Part shown: in pieces, positions 8,952 through 18,510 of the stretch
Layout: each line of letters starts with the position of its first letter
Position numbering within the stretch: position 1 is the first letter of the stretch
Origin: Ilyomonas sp965277535
GTDB lineage: Bacteria; Bacteroidota; Bacteroidia; Chitinophagales; Chitinophagaceae
Direction: 5' to 3'
Length of the DNA stretch: 64,000 nt
Assembly (NCBI GenBank): GCA_965277535.1
Contig: OZ255825.1
Location: 3,658,001 to 3,722,000, forward strand
Translations under genes and position numbers: made by a program
Notes under the pieces: generated by a model
Databases searched by the model: none
What the model was told of the DNA's origin: nothing
The model's input: only the letters and a program-made list of their open reading frames with translations

Positions 8952-9156
8952 CTACCCGTTTATCTTTTTGATAAAAGTTTATCAGCGCATTATTTCTCCC
9001 TTGTTAGGGCCGAAGTGCAGGTTTACGCCTACGTGCTCAAACTATGCTGTGGAAGCCTTCTCAAAATATGGCTTATTCAAAGGGTTTTGGCTTTCTGTAA
9101 AACGCATTAGCCGTTGTCACCCTTGGGGCGGACATGGTTACGATCCGGTGCCATAG
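8926..9156 (+). CDS. yidD: Membrane protein insertion efficiency factor YidD
   Basis: This 76-residue protein has the YidD pattern: an N-terminal amphipathic/hydrophobic helix (FIFLIKVYQRIISPLLG), then CRFTPTCSNYAVEA and the C-terminal CHPWGGHGYDPVP. In other bacteria it works with YidC at the inner membrane. It overlaps rnpA by 26 bp. The usual next gene, yidC, is not adjacent here. Confidence 0.95.
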   Translation: MKALLKIGSYPFIFLIKVYQRIISPLLGPKCRFTPTCSNYAVEAFSKYGLFKGFWLSVKRISRCHPWGGHGYDPVP

Positions 9157-9245
9157 AAGCAAAGTTAGAAAGACCGAAGTTGGGGAGTCTGAAGATGACA
9201 AAGCAAAAGCGGGGACGTTTTTTGATAAAACATCCTTCCAACAGC

Positions 9246-9274
9246 AAAAGCTGTTGTGCATGCAACAGCTTTTT
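9246..9274. terminator. Terminator hairpin after yidD
   Basis: AAAAGCTGTTG (9246-9256) pairs with CAACAGCTTTT (9263-9273) around TGCATG. It lies between yidD (+) and a convergent hypothetical gene (-) and could serve both. Confidence 0.65.
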
Positions 9275-9303
9275 ATAAAGTGAGTTGATTGTTTTTATAA
9301 TGC

Positions 9304-9624
9304 TTAAGAAGAAATGCGCATTTTAACAACAGGCATTGGAAAACTTTCTTTAGTCCGTTTAGCGGGCTTCATGATTTTCAACTTTTCCGCAAGATTTGCA
9401 AACGGCAATTGCCATTTGTGTTTGGTAACAATTACTTTACCGGCTGGCGTATAGCTATAACCATAAAATGATGCTTCGTGACATTCTACGGCATAGTAAA
9501 ACGTCTTCTCTTTAAAATACAGCAAATTGTTTTTGTATTTGCTGATGGTAAGGCACTCCGTAAAAGGAGGCATTACGCCTGTTGAATACTGGACATACAC
9601 TTTCGCATCTTGTGTAAAAATCAT
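9304..9624 (-). CDS. Hypothetical protein
   Basis: This encodes 106 residues using ATG 9624; an in-frame TTG at 9633 would add three. The sequence (MIFTQDAKVYVQYSTGVMPP) is mixed alpha/beta with several aromatic strands and a basic C-terminus, with no signal peptide or membrane segment. I do not recognise a family. Composition matches its neighbours and it is separated from them by terminators, so it is probably a real single gene. Confidence 0.5.
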   Translation of the reverse strand: MIFTQDAKVYVQYSTGVMPPFTECLTISKYKNNLLYFKEKTFYYAVECHEASFYGYSYTPAGKVIVTKHKWQLPFANLAEKLKIMKPAKRTKESFPMPVVKMRISS

Positions 9625-9875
9625 GACAAACAATTTGAATGATCAATGATATCAGACTCCTAACAAAGCGCAATCTTTAGCTGTTTGATTATTCAATTAA
9701 TAGTACTTTCTAAAGCAAAGCAAGCTTGTTGGATATTCTCTTGTAAAATTACAATTCGTTATTATTTCGCAAATTAATTTCTTTTAACCGATATTAAAAA
9801 TAAATGAAAAAATACGCAGGATTGCTCCTCTCATAGAAGCCGCTATTGGTAAAGTTAGGTAAACAATAAATATTG

Positions 9876-9915
9876 ATAAAAACAAAAGCCCGTCATAACG
9901 GGCTCTTGTTTTTAT
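9876..9915 (-). terminator. Terminator of the exopolysaccharide operon
   Basis: AAAAACAAAAGCCCG (9878-9892) pairs with CGGGCTCTTGTTTTT (9899-9913) with one mismatch, around TCATAA. It lies 20 bp past the stop of the minus-strand sugar transferase gene. Confidence 0.8.
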
Positions 9916-9936
9916 CGTATTACACTGATATGTGTT

Positions 9937-11328
9937 TTAAAAGGCATTTTCTTGGCCTTTAACGGTGTTGGCAACCGTCAAAAAAACAATGCGAATATCT
10001 AACAACAAACTCCAGTTTTCAAGATACCATAAATCATGTTCAACCCGCTTCTGCATTTGCCATACATTGGAAGTTTCGCCACGATAGCCATTCACCTGTG
10101 CCCAGCCTGTGATGCCAGGTTTTAAAAACTGGCGCACCATGTACTCTTCAATCAAATGCGAATATTGCTCGGTGTGCTTAAGCATGTGCGGACGTGGACC
10201 CACAATGCTCATATCACCTTTTAAAACATTAATAAACTGAGGAAATTCATCAAGGCTGGTGCGGCGTAAAAGTCTGCCGATTCTTGTTATCCGGTCATCG
10301 TTTCGGGTGGCTTGTTTTGTATTTGCATTATCGTTCATGCGCATACTCCGAAACTTCAAACACATAAACTCTTTGTTGTTTTTGCCACTGCGTGGTTGTG
10401 CAAAAAAGATGGGGCCTTTTGATTGTATTTTTATTAATAGTCCAATGATTGGTATTAACCAGGAAAGAATAAAAATGGTAACCAGAAGCGAAACAATAAT
10501 GTCGAATGTTCGCTTTTTAATGATGTTGTTGATGTCTTCCAAAGGCTCATGCCGTAACGACATTACAGGCAGACCTTCTACGTAGTCAACATGCATTTTT
10601 TTATTGATAAAGAAGCCAAGGTCAGGCACAATTTTAAAACGAATACAGTTTTGGTCGGCATCGCGCATCAAAGTATAAATGTCTTTGTTGTGCTCCGGCG
10701 CAATGGTTGAATAAATTTCGTTGATATTATGTTTTTTGCAAATCTCCATCGTATTGGCAACGCCGCTTAAAATGGGATAACCCGATAGTTCATCAATATT
10801 TTCTTCGTTTTCGCAAAAGCCGATAATTTCTTTATTGGCTTCGTCTTTTTCCAGATAGTCAACCAGTTTTTTTGAAAGAGGATTGTATCCGATAATCACT
10901 ACTTTGCTGATGAAACCTTCACGTTTTTTTACATACCGATGCACCAGCGAAAACACAAAACGGTTAATGAGAAGAGCAATAAAAATAACAATGAGAATAA
11001 CTGAAATAAAGGCTCGCGACAGCACCATCAACCGAAAGAAAAACAAATAGGCTATCGTGATGAGAAGAAAGTAAATATAGGTTTGAATATAGGACCGTAC
11101 ATACTGATCGAACGTACTTACAAATTTATCCTGATACAGATTTTCAATTAAAATAATACTTAGCCAGGCAATACCGAGAAACAGCCCGAAAAAATCGTAT
11201 TCATTGCCGGGTTGGATAAGGTGTTGAGATTGGAATATAAAGCGGGCTGCAAAAAACACCAGATTGATGGTAATGAAATCAATGATAGCCAGCGTAAATT
11301 GCAGCGACCGTAAAAAACGTATGTTCAT
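9937..11328 (-). CDS. Undecaprenyl-phosphate glucose phosphotransferase (WcaJ type)
   Basis: This 463-residue membrane enzyme transfers a sugar-1-phosphate to undecaprenyl phosphate to start exopolysaccharide synthesis. About five membrane helices are visible (four in residues 10-120, one near 280, ILSWLIPIIGLL), with a Rossmann-like cytosolic part between. The C-terminal bacterial sugar transferase domain has KFRSM, RTSLDEFPQFINVLKGDMS and VGPRP. I chose ATG 11328 over TTG 11334. It is the last gene of a three-gene minus-strand operon with tagA-type and GT4 glycosyltransferases. The exact sugar cannot be read from sequence. Confidence 0.9.
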   Translation of the reverse strand: MNIRFLRSLQFTLAIIDFITINLVFFAARFIFQSQHLIQPGNEYDFFGLFLGIAWLSIILIENLYQDKFVSTFDQYVRSYIQTYIYFLLITIAYLFFFRLMVLSRAFISVILIVIFIALLINRFVFSLVHRYVKKREGFISKVVIIGYNPLSKKLVDYLEKDEANKEIIGFCENEENIDELSGYPILSGVANTMEICKKHNINEIYSTIAPEHNKDIYTLMRDADQNCIRFKIVPDLGFFINKKMHVDYVEGLPVMSLRHEPLEDINNIIKKRTFDIIVSLLVTIFILSWLIPIIGLLIKIQSKGPIFFAQPRSGKNNKEFMCLKFRSMRMNDNANTKQATRNDDRITRIGRLLRRTSLDEFPQFINVLKGDMSIVGPRPHMLKHTEQYSHLIEEYMVRQFLKPGITGWAQVNGYRGETSNVWQMQKRVEHDLWYLENWSLLLDIRIVFLTVANTVKGQENAF

Positions 11329-11343
11329 AAGCAATGGTTTTAT

Positions 11344-12132
11344 CTAATTAAAACCTGTGTAGTCTTCAATTGGATGTTGTAACAAAGTAACGCGTGAATT
11401 GAAATATTGTTTTATTAATAACCAAATAAAGATAGTGTTGGTAACGGCGTATCTTTTAAACAAACGGCGCGGCTCCTGGCTTAGGCGGTAAGCCCATTCC
11501 AATCCGGCATTTTGCATCCAGCGGGGAGCGCGTTTTTGTTCGCCTATCATTACCGGCAAAGCACCACCAATGCCAACCATGCAAGCCTGTATTCTGCCTT
11601 TCATAGTTGCCATCCATTTTTCCTGCTTGGGGCAACCCATAGCCACAAGCACCAATCCTGCACCGGATTGATTAATTCCCTGTATGATTTCTTCTTCTTC
11701 ATTTGGCTTAAGCTGACGAAACGGTGGACTAAACATACCGGCAATTTTTAAATTGGGGCAGTTTAGCGCCATATAGCGGCGGGTATTTTCTATCATTTGT
11801 TCGGTGCCTCCTAAAAAATAAACCGGTACGCCGGTTTTACAAGCACCCTCTAAAAGGCTGGGTAGTAAATCCATTCCGGCAACTCTGTCCTGAGCCAGAT
11901 GATGCAATAGTTTTAAGCCCCATGTAATTGGTTTGCCATCCGGTGTAACTATATCAGCGTTGTTCACGGCATCGGCGAATTCTTTATGACGATAAGCTTC
12001 TACAAGCATGTGCACATTGGCAACACAAGTGTATGAGCTGGTTTTTGTTTTTGCCAGCGATAGAATGTGATCAGTAATGTCTTCGTAAGAGCCGGTACTA
12101 ATACACAAACTCAATAGGTTTAGTTTTTCCAT
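11344..12132 (-). CDS. WecG/TagA/CpsF-family glycosyltransferase
   Basis: This 262-residue GT26 enzyme adds the second sugar (ManNAc-type in characterised members) to a lipid-linked intermediate. Family motifs are CVANVHMLVEAYR, the active-site TPDGKPITWG, FLGGTEQM and CPKQEKWM. It starts inside the end of the upstream GT4 gene (35-bp overlap) and ends 15 bp before the WcaJ-type transferase gene, so the three are one transcription unit. An 11-bp motif copy (12044-12054) lies within the coding region. Confidence 0.9.
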   Translation of the reverse strand: MEKLNLLSLCISTGSYEDITDHILSLAKTKTSSYTCVANVHMLVEAYRHKEFADAVNNADIVTPDGKPITWGLKLLHHLAQDRVAGMDLLPSLLEGACKTGVPVYFLGGTEQMIENTRRYMALNCPNLKIAGMFSPPFRQLKPNEEEEIIQGINQSGAGLVLVAMGCPKQEKWMATMKGRIQACMVGIGGALPVMIGEQKRAPRWMQNAGLEWAYRLSQEPRRLFKRYAVTNTIFIWLLIKQYFNSRVTLLQHPIEDYTGFN

Positions 12133-13285
12133 GGTTTACAACAGATTTATAAATGGAAATCAGTTTTTCAAAACTTTTTTCAGGCGTATAATTATCAATG
12201 TACGATTGTTTTGCATTTACGTAAAAATCCTCTTTACGCGATTGCGGCAATACCTGCCATTTGTTTAATTTTTCAATTAAGTCATTTTCACTTCCGGGTT
12301 TAAAATGCAGTCCATTATATCCATCTGTAATCATCGTTTGCATAGCTCCCATGCCCGAAGTGATGACTGCTGTGCCACAAGCCAAAGCTTCGATAATAGT
12401 AAGTGGATTGCCTTCGTACCAGATAGACGAAAAAATGAACGCAGTGCAAACTTTTAATTCATTCATTATTTCATTTTTATGTTTAAATCCCAAGTAAATG
12501 ATATTGTTATGCTCTTTTGCATAGTTTTCAACCAAATTACGCAATGGGCCATCGCCGATAATTTTCAGTACATGCCCGCTGTGTGCAAAAGCGTTAAGCA
12601 ATACATTCATCCCTTTTTCTATAGATAGCCTTCCGGTGAATAAAAAATGAGATTGCCTTTCGCATTCTTCTGACGGAACATTGGCTATAAAGTTTGGTTT
12701 TACTACAATTTTTTCTTTTGTAAAAATGTCGGACAATAGAAAAATGCTCTTAGCATGTTCAGTTAAAGCAATGTATTTGTCAACATTTTTCCACGTACCA
12801 ATTATTTTATGAAACCAAATCACAGATGCAAGCCAAAAGGTCTGCAAATAAGAATGGCGATAAGCACGGCTTCGTACGGAGTGCCAGGGAAACTTGTTGC
12901 TGAGATATTCTGACGATATAACATCGTTATGCAACAATGTTCCTGAAGGGCATAGCAATCTAAAATTATGCAGTGTGTGAACAACAGGAATTCCTTTTTT
13001 CTTGGCAGCAAGGAATACTGCCGGTGAAGCGCTGTAATGCCAGTTGTGTATATGCACCACATCCGGCTTTACGGTAGCCAACCACCGGCTTATTCGGCGG
13101 TAAGAGAAAGGATTATAAAACGCTGTTATCATCTCTGCTAACTGATATAGCCAGTTGGAAGAATTCTTGAAATACAATACTTCAACCGCTACTTTATGCT
13201 TTTTCAACAATTGATACTCCTGCTCTACCATTACATCCTCACCGCCTTTAAATAAATACCCAGTATGTACAATACCAATTTTCAT
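12098..13285 (-). CDS. Glycosyltransferase family 4 (GT-B fold)
   Basis: This 395-residue protein begins MKIGIVHTGYLFKGGEDVMVE, a typical GT4 N-terminal Rossmann strand with a glycine loop. The C-terminal half has FLFTGRLSIEKGMNVLL and NPLTIIEALACGTAVITS, the donor-binding strand and the EX7E region. It presumably adds a sugar to the exopolysaccharide unit started by the WcaJ-type enzyme. It is first in the operon and overlaps the next gene by 35 bp. Donor and acceptor are unknown. Confidence 0.88.
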   Translation of the reverse strand: MKIGIVHTGYLFKGGEDVMVEQEYQLLKKHKVAVEVLYFKNSSNWLYQLAEMITAFYNPFSYRRISRWLATVKPDVVHIHNWHYSASPAVFLAAKKKGIPVVHTLHNFRLLCPSGTLLHNDVISSEYLSNKFPWHSVRSRAYRHSYLQTFWLASVIWFHKIIGTWKNVDKYIALTEHAKSIFLLSDIFTKEKIVVKPNFIANVPSEECERQSHFLFTGRLSIEKGMNVLLNAFAHSGHVLKIIGDGPLRNLVENYAKEHNNIIYLGFKHKNEIMNELKVCTAFIFSSIWYEGNPLTIIEALACGTAVITSGMGAMQTMITDGYNGLHFKPGSENDLIEKLNKWQVLPQSRKEDFYVNAKQSYIDNYTPEKSFEKLISIYKSVVNHGKTKPIEFVY

Positions 13286-13760
13286 TACACGTCATATTCT
13301 ATTTAAAATGGTTTCAAAAACAGGCAATCAAGATGTTTTGCAACTCAGAGAACCAAGAAAGAAATTAACTATTAAATACGGGTTTTCAGGCAACAGGGTT
13401 CAAGCACACTTAAAATAGTTATTGGTTTTTATGAGACTGCTAAGCCAAACGATAATCAAGTATTAAGCCATAGTGGCGAGTGCTTTGCCTGTAAGCAGTT
13501 GCTATTTTAGCAGTAAATTTAATTTTTCTGTAAAAGAAGCTTGGGATTAGTTAGTTGTAAATAATTAATATATATAAAATTATGAAGGATAATGATTTAA
13601 TTATAAAAATAATCTTATGTTCTTAATGAAGAATAGCAACCATGCAATATCTATATAATTTCTTAACACTATTCAATGAAAACTACTACAAATTAATAAG
13701 CAACGTAGCTTGATTTAAATAACAACTGGCAGAGGAGCGAGACTTTTTTTTCCACATTAA
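13286..13760. other. AT-rich intergenic region upstream of the exopolysaccharide operon
   Basis: About 475 bp without a credible gene. The stretch 13550-13730 is especially A+T rich. It presumably holds the promoter of the minus-strand operon, but I could not pick a confident -7/-33 pair. Confidence 0.5.
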
Positions 13761-13796
13761 AAACAAATCTTTCTTCTTTAGAAGAAAGATTTGTTT
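13761..13796 (-). terminator. Terminator after the ROK-family kinase gene
   Basis: A perfect 16-bp stem, AAACAAATCTTTCTTC with GAAGAAAGATTTGTTT, surrounds a TTTA loop 40 bp past the stop of the minus-strand kinase gene. Confidence 0.8.
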
Positions 13797-13836
13797 CCGA
13801 TTCAATATAATAAGGCTATAGAGAAGCAGTTTTAAA

Positions 13837-14580
13837 CTATCTGTTTTCCTGTTGCCACAATTTAGCGCAGCCTTTAATACCTAATTTGTTATTGGCAATA
13901 GAAACATTGCTATCTAACGTAAAAGTAAGTTTGCTTGCATTGCCGCCACTAATGTATAGTTGGTCGTAATTTACCAGCGTCTTCAAGTTCTGAATTACCT
14001 TCTGCACACGGTCGTTCCATTTCTGTTTGCCTATCTCTTCCAAAGCTTTTTCGCCAACATAGTGGTCGTAGGTTTTTGATTTGGTAACCGGATGCTGACC
14101 AATCTCCAAATGCGGCAGCAACTGACCGTTGTTCAGCAACGCAGTGCCAAAGCCAGTACCGAGTGTTATTACCAATTCTAACCCTTTGCCACTTACAATT
14201 CCCAGGCCTTGCATGTCGGCATCGTTCACTACTTTGGCGGGTTTGCCCAGCTTCGATGTAAGCAATCCTTGCAGATTGGTATTGCGCCAGTCATCTGTAC
14301 CTAAATTTGGTGCAGTAAATACAATCCCGTTTCTTACATAACCCGGAAAACCGGCCGACACATTTGTAAAACCAGGAAACATATCTGCCAGTTGATGAAT
14401 AGCGTTTAAAACGGCATCCGGTGTTGCCGGCACTGGTGTTGGCAATTTTTTATAGTCTGCCGTCATGTTTCCATCACTATCCAGCAAAGTTGCTTTTACA
14501 TGCGATCCGCCAATGTCAATGGCTAAAATAGAGTGAGCCGTAACTGAAGCTTTTTCGTTCTTTATAGATGATGCAGCCAT
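13837..14580 (-). CDS. ppgK: ROK-family glucokinase, probably polyphosphate-dependent
   Basis: This 247-residue protein has the phosphate-binding loop LAIDIGGSHVKATLLD, a substrate segment SAGFPGYVRNGIV, the catalytic Asp in VVNDADMQGLG and LVITLGTGFGTAL. The short length and the phosphate-1/phosphate-2 pattern resemble polyphosphate glucokinases more than 300-residue ATP-dependent ROK kinases. It would phosphorylate glucose in the cytosol using polyphosphate or ATP. Terminators isolate it on both sides. Cofactor choice is inference. Confidence 0.8.
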   Translation of the reverse strand: MAASSIKNEKASVTAHSILAIDIGGSHVKATLLDSDGNMTADYKKLPTPVPATPDAVLNAIHQLADMFPGFTNVSAGFPGYVRNGIVFTAPNLGTDDWRNTNLQGLLTSKLGKPAKVVNDADMQGLGIVSGKGLELVITLGTGFGTALLNNGQLLPHLEIGQHPVTKSKTYDHYVGEKALEEIGKQKWNDRVQKVIQNLKTLVNYDQLYISGGNASKLTFTLDSNVSIANNKLGIKGCAKLWQQENR

Positions 14581-14619
14581 TAGAAAATGAGTTAGTAAAT
14601 AAGATAAGTTAAACTGATA

Positions 14620-14664
14620 ACAAAAATAAAAGAACCGCAGTTAATGCGGTTCTTTTATTTTTGT
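14620..14664 (-). terminator. Strong 20-bp-stem terminator after the aldo/keto reductase gene
   Basis: Bases 14620-14639 are complementary to 14645-14664 around GTTAA, with an AACCGCA core and A/T-rich flanks. It immediately follows the minus-strand aldo/keto reductase stop (14667) and precedes the kinase start. Confidence 0.85.
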
Positions 14665-14666
14665 TT

Positions 14667-15527
14667 TTATTGAGAAATAGAATCCAGCTTCGTTATATCG
14701 TCTTTCTCCAGTACAATATTTACTGAGTTGAAATTTTCTTCTAAATGCTGAACACTTGATGTGCCGGGAATGAGCAAAATGTTGGGAGAATGATACAATA
14801 ACCAGCTTAACGCAATCTGGTGTGATGTGGCATTGTGCTTCCTGGCAATTGTATTCAACAATTCGGTAGCTTTTAAATTGCCGCCGCCAATCGGATACCA
14901 GGGAATGAATGCCATATCGTTCTGCCCGCAATATTCCAGCACCGGTTCCCACTTGCGGTTGTCAACACTGTACATATTTTGCACCGAAGCAACGCTGATG
15001 TATTTTTCTGCCTTTTTAATGTCTTCTACACTTACTTCTGATAAGCCGATGTGCTTTACCAAACCCTCTTCCTGAATGCTTTGCAGAAATTCAAAAATTT
15101 GTTCAAACGGAACTTTAGGGTCAATACGATGGAGCTGATACAAATCGATTTGTGCTAATTTTAAACGTTCCAAACTACCATGCAAAGCTTTGCGCAGATG
15201 ATCAGGATGTCCATTTACAGGCCATTGGTTCGGGCCTGTTCTTTCAAGTCCGCCTTTTGTTGCGATCACTACTCCTTCTGCAAAAGGATATAATGCTTCG
15301 GCTATTAATTTTTCCGAAACATAAGGTCCGTAACTATCAGCCGTATCAATAAAATTAATGCCCAGTTCAACCACTCGTTTCAAAACGCTAATGGCTTCAT
15401 TGTGGTTTTTCGGCGGTCCCCAAATGCCATCGCCGGTAATCCGCATTGCACCATATCCCATGCGATTTATGGTAAGTTCGCCTGCAATATCAAAAGTTTG
15501 TTCAACGGGTCTTATTTGTGTTGTCAT
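14667..15527 (-). CDS. Aldo/keto reductase
   Basis: This 286-residue NADPH-dependent oxidoreductase has a TIM-barrel fold. The catalytic set is visible: Asp and Tyr in FIDTADSYG, Lys in VVIATKGG, His in LYQLHRID. C-terminal LLIPGTSSVQHLEEN is the cofactor-binding segment. NRMGYGAMRITG and GIWGPPKN match the subgroup annotated as oxidoreductases of unknown substrate. It is single, with a strong terminator downstream and an AGCT-rich inverted repeat upstream. Confidence 0.92.
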   Translation of the reverse strand: MTTQIRPVEQTFDIAGELTINRMGYGAMRITGDGIWGPPKNHNEAISVLKRVVELGINFIDTADSYGPYVSEKLIAEALYPFAEGVVIATKGGLERTGPNQWPVNGHPDHLRKALHGSLERLKLAQIDLYQLHRIDPKVPFEQIFEFLQSIQEEGLVKHIGLSEVSVEDIKKAEKYISVASVQNMYSVDNRKWEPVLEYCGQNDMAFIPWYPIGGGNLKATELLNTIARKHNATSHQIALSWLLYHSPNILLIPGTSSVQHLEENFNSVNIVLEKDDITKLDSISQ

Positions 15528-15598
15528 AAGTTGCTTGTTTAAATGTTTGTAAATGCCCGCTTATTATAACTAACAACATGCCAGAGGAAGATGTGAGC

Positions 15599-15726
15599 TA
15601 TGAGCTTCGAGCTGCAAGCTACAAGCGTTGATTATTGAGTATTAAACGTTGATTTTTGAAATTTGATAAGCTTCTTCACTTCCTGCTTGCAGCTTGTAGC
15701 TAATAGCTTGCAGCTCGAAACTCATA
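15599..15726. repeat. AGCT-rich inverted repeat, copy 1
   Basis: Bases 15599-15621 are the reverse complement of 15704-15726 with one mismatch in 23. The arms are built from AGCTTGCAGCT/AGCTACAAG units. The 17-mer GCTTGCAGCTTGTAGCT at 15685-15701 recurs exactly at 63395-63411, and related units lie at 18511-18646. It fills the space between the aldo/keto reductase start and the transporter stop. Confidence 0.8.
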
Positions 15727-15727
15727 G

Positions 15728-16975
15728 TTACCTCGTTTTGTATCCTTCCCAGCCGTACCAGGCTACGAGTACAAAACAAAAAAGTGGAATAATATAAGCA
15801 CGTGCCGTAACCGGCGTTGCCAGCAAGCCCATAAAAAAAGGCATGAACGCGCCACCGGCAATTGCCATTACCAAAAACGAAGAACCTTGTTTGGTATGAT
15901 GACCTAAATCTTTTACGCCCAAAGCGAAAATGGTTGGGAACATAATAGATTCAAAAAAGAAAACCGCCATCAGTGCATAAATGGAAAGTGTACTGTGCCC
16001 AAACACTACTATAACGCATAACAAAACATTGATAATGGCGTATATAGTGAGCAATAGGTTCGGCGCAAATTTCTTCATCAGGGCCGAACCGGTAAACCTG
16101 CCGATTGTAAAAAGAAGCAAACTTGTACCTAATAAATTGGCTGCCTTTTGGTCGCTTATCGTATGATCTGCTTCTGTGCAATAATTAATAAATAAAGCGG
16201 CAATGCCAACCTGCGCAGCTACATAAAAAAACTGAGTAACTACAGCGCCGATAAAATGCTTGTGAGCCGCTAATGGTTTTATATCCTGCTCAATGTTTGA
16301 AACCAGTGTGCTTTCTTTAATTTCAGGCAGATGTGTGCGACTGAATAAAATCGCAAACAGGGCTACCACTACGCCAATCACCACATACACAAGTTGAACA
16401 TTATTGGACGAAGAATTGCTTTTGTTTTCGGCGAAAAAAAGAACGCCGCCCACCAGCGGACCAATGAAGGCTCCGATGCCGTTGAAGCTTTGTGATAAAT
16501 TCAACCGGAACTCCGATGATTCAGGTTTGCCCAATATTGCAGAATACGGATTGGCAGCGGTTTCCAGAAAGGTAAGTCCTGAAGCCAGCACTAAAAAAGC
16601 ACCTAAAAAGCAATTGAATTTTTCATCGTTCGGAATGTCAATCGAAGCGAATGCATAAAATAAAAAAGCACCCGTAGCAAATAGGATCAATCCGAAAACA
16701 ATGCCTCGCTTATAACCCCAGCGGTTCATAAACAAGCCTGCCGGTAACGCCACTAAAAAGTAAGCTCCAAAATAAGCTGCCTGCAACAAGGTTGATCGTG
16801 CTTTGGAAACGCCCATTGTTGCCTGAAAATGTTTGTTCAGCACATCTAACAAACCATACGAAAATCCCCATAAAAAAAACAAGCAGGTTACTAAGATAAA
16901 TGGATAGAGATAACTGTTTGAATTGACGTTTTCATCAACCAAAATATCAGTTTGCATGCCGGTACTTACTGCCAT
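15728..16975 (-). CDS. FucP-type sugar:proton symporter (MFS, FHS family)
   Basis: This 415-residue inner-membrane transporter has about 12 hydrophobic helices. It opens with YLYPFILVTCLFFLWGFSYGLLDVLNKHFQ and has AAYFGAYFLVALPAGLFMNRWGYKRG, the hallmark of the fucose/glucose/galactose FHS family. ETAANPYSAILG is another family motif. It likely imports a hexose, and the glucokinase-like gene nearby could act on it, but they are not in one operon. An AGCT repeat abuts its 3' end. Confidence 0.9.
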   Translation of the reverse strand: MAVSTGMQTDILVDENVNSNSYLYPFILVTCLFFLWGFSYGLLDVLNKHFQATMGVSKARSTLLQAAYFGAYFLVALPAGLFMNRWGYKRGIVFGLILFATGAFLFYAFASIDIPNDEKFNCFLGAFLVLASGLTFLETAANPYSAILGKPESSEFRLNLSQSFNGIGAFIGPLVGGVLFFAENKSNSSSNNVQLVYVVIGVVVALFAILFSRTHLPEIKESTLVSNIEQDIKPLAAHKHFIGAVVTQFFYVAAQVGIAALFINYCTEADHTISDQKAANLLGTSLLLFTIGRFTGSALMKKFAPNLLLTIYAIINVLLCVIVVFGHSTLSIYALMAVFFFESIMFPTIFALGVKDLGHHTKQGSSFLVMAIAGGAFMPFFMGLLATPVTARAYIIPLFCFVLVAWYGWEGYKTR

Positions 16976-17236
16976 GAGAGAATGAGTTTATATAGTTTGC
17001 AATGGTTATGAAAATGAATGAAATAAACAGCAATCATCAAATACAGACAGCTTTGGTTTTGCCCATAATTATTAGATTGATTGATTAAAAATACAGGAAT
17101 CAAAATGAAATGAAAAAGTAGATATCCAATCACTTTTTTAATCTGAGTGAATTCATGCAAAAACAAAATTGGCACCAATCAACAATCATAATTACATTGC
17201 TGTATTGGCGCCAGTTCAGTGAAAAAGCAGAAGCAT

Positions 17237-17536
17237 TTATTCGTTCATACCGCGCCGTTGAGAGTTATCGTTCAGCTTATCAAATGTTGTTTCATCTTTA
17301 TCTGTATCTATCACTTCTACTTTGTCGTTTTGTTGTGCATTTATGCTGTCATCGTGTTTCTTTTCTTCAGGTGTTTGCAGCACGCTTTCATCATTTAAAT
17401 AAATAGGAGTGAAGGTATCATCGCCTGCATTGTCGGCATCAGTTACTTCCTTGTTCATTTCTCTTTTTTCAAAGAAATCAGTGCTTTTGTTTTTGCCTAT
17501 ATTTTCTTTTTGCTGCGATTTATTTTGTTCTTGCAT
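17237..17536 (-). CDS. Hydrophilic hypothetical protein
   Basis: This encodes 99 residues, very rich in Asp, Glu, Lys, Asn and Gln (MQEQNKSQQKENIGKNKSTD), predicted to be disordered. I chose ATG 17536; an in-frame TTG at 17566 would add ten residues. No domain is recognisable. Two copies of the 11-bp motif lie here, one inside the frame (17486) and one just before the start (17541). The frame may be real, but evidence is limited to length and lack of a better alternative. Confidence 0.4.
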   Translation of the reverse strand: MQEQNKSQQKENIGKNKSTDFFEKREMNKEVTDADNAGDDTFTPIYLNDESVLQTPEEKKHDDSINAQQNDKVEVIDTDKDETTFDKLNDNSQRRGMNE

Positions 17537-17690
17537 ACAATTTGTTTTTGCACCATTTATTGCCAATATAATGCCATGCGATGTATGATGTGCAATGTGG
17601 GATGTATAACGAATAATGACTGTAAGACTTGCTTATAAGACTTCTATGAAAGAGCAAACTGCATTTTGTTCTTTAAAAGCGTCAGTAGGT

Positions 17691-18500
17691 TTAAATCACA
17701 AAATTAATCGGCTCTTCAAAGTCTTTGCTGTCTTTAATTACGGTTTGATGTTTATGATACACCACGCTGTGCGGAGGTACACTTTGCGTAAGCCATGTGT
17801 TGCCGCCAATCACGCTGTCGTGCCCGATGATGGTAGTGCCACCCAGAATGGTGCTGCCGGCATAAATCACTACATTGTCCTGCACAGTTGGGTGGCGTTT
17901 GCGTTTGGCATCTTCCTTCTTCACGGCAAGTGCACCCAGTGTTACGCCCTGATAAATTTTTACATTGTTTCCGATCACTGCCGTTTCGCCAATTACCACG
18001 CCGGTACCATGATCAATAAAAAAAGGGCAACCGATGGTGGCGCCCGGATTAATGTCAATTCCGGTTTGGCTATGCGCCCACTCGCTCATCATGCGGGGCA
18101 AAATGGGAACTTTGGATTGATATAGAGAATGTGCTAACCGATGCACCGTAATTGCCTGAAAACCGGGATACGAAAGAATCACTTCTTCCAGCGATGAAGA
18201 AGCCGGATCAAAATCTAAAATCAACTGCGCATCTTTCAGCAGCGCATCTTTTATCGAACAGAGTTCGCAAAAATAATGGTCTATTGTTTCGCTGTGTTGC
18301 GCAACAGTTGTTTTATCAACCAGCAACAACAACTGTTGCAACTGATGCTGCAAGGCCTCTTTTATGGTTTCGTGTTGTTGTATAAAGCTTTCTGCATCCA
18401 GCGCAACCGGAAACAGGTAGTGTATCAATCCTTCGGTAAAGTGGCTTACCTGTTGTTTGGAAGGCAGCACATTGTGTAAAATAAAACCAGGATACTGCAT
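17691..18500 (-). CDS. cysE: Serine O-acetyltransferase
   Basis: This 269-residue enzyme makes O-acetylserine for cysteine synthesis. An N-terminal helical domain (1-130) precedes a left-handed beta-helix with hexapeptide repeats (INPGATIGCPFFIDHGTGVVIGETAVIGNNVKIYQ is the active-site region, split here as family pattern IDHGTGVVIGE). GALAVKKEDAKRKRHPTVQD is the CoA-binding loop. It is longer at the N-terminus than epsC-type short forms. No cysK is adjacent. An AGCT repeat lies just upstream, between it and rlmH. Confidence 0.93.
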   Translation of the reverse strand: MQYPGFILHNVLPSKQQVSHFTEGLIHYLFPVALDAESFIQQHETIKEALQHQLQQLLLLVDKTTVAQHSETIDHYFCELCSIKDALLKDAQLILDFDPASSSLEEVILSYPGFQAITVHRLAHSLYQSKVPILPRMMSEWAHSQTGIDINPGATIGCPFFIDHGTGVVIGETAVIGNNVKIYQGVTLGALAVKKEDAKRKRHPTVQDNVVIYAGSTILGGTTIIGHDSVIGGNTWLTQSVPPHSVVYHKHQTVIKDSKDFEEPINFVI

Positions 18501-18510
18501 TGCGCGAAGT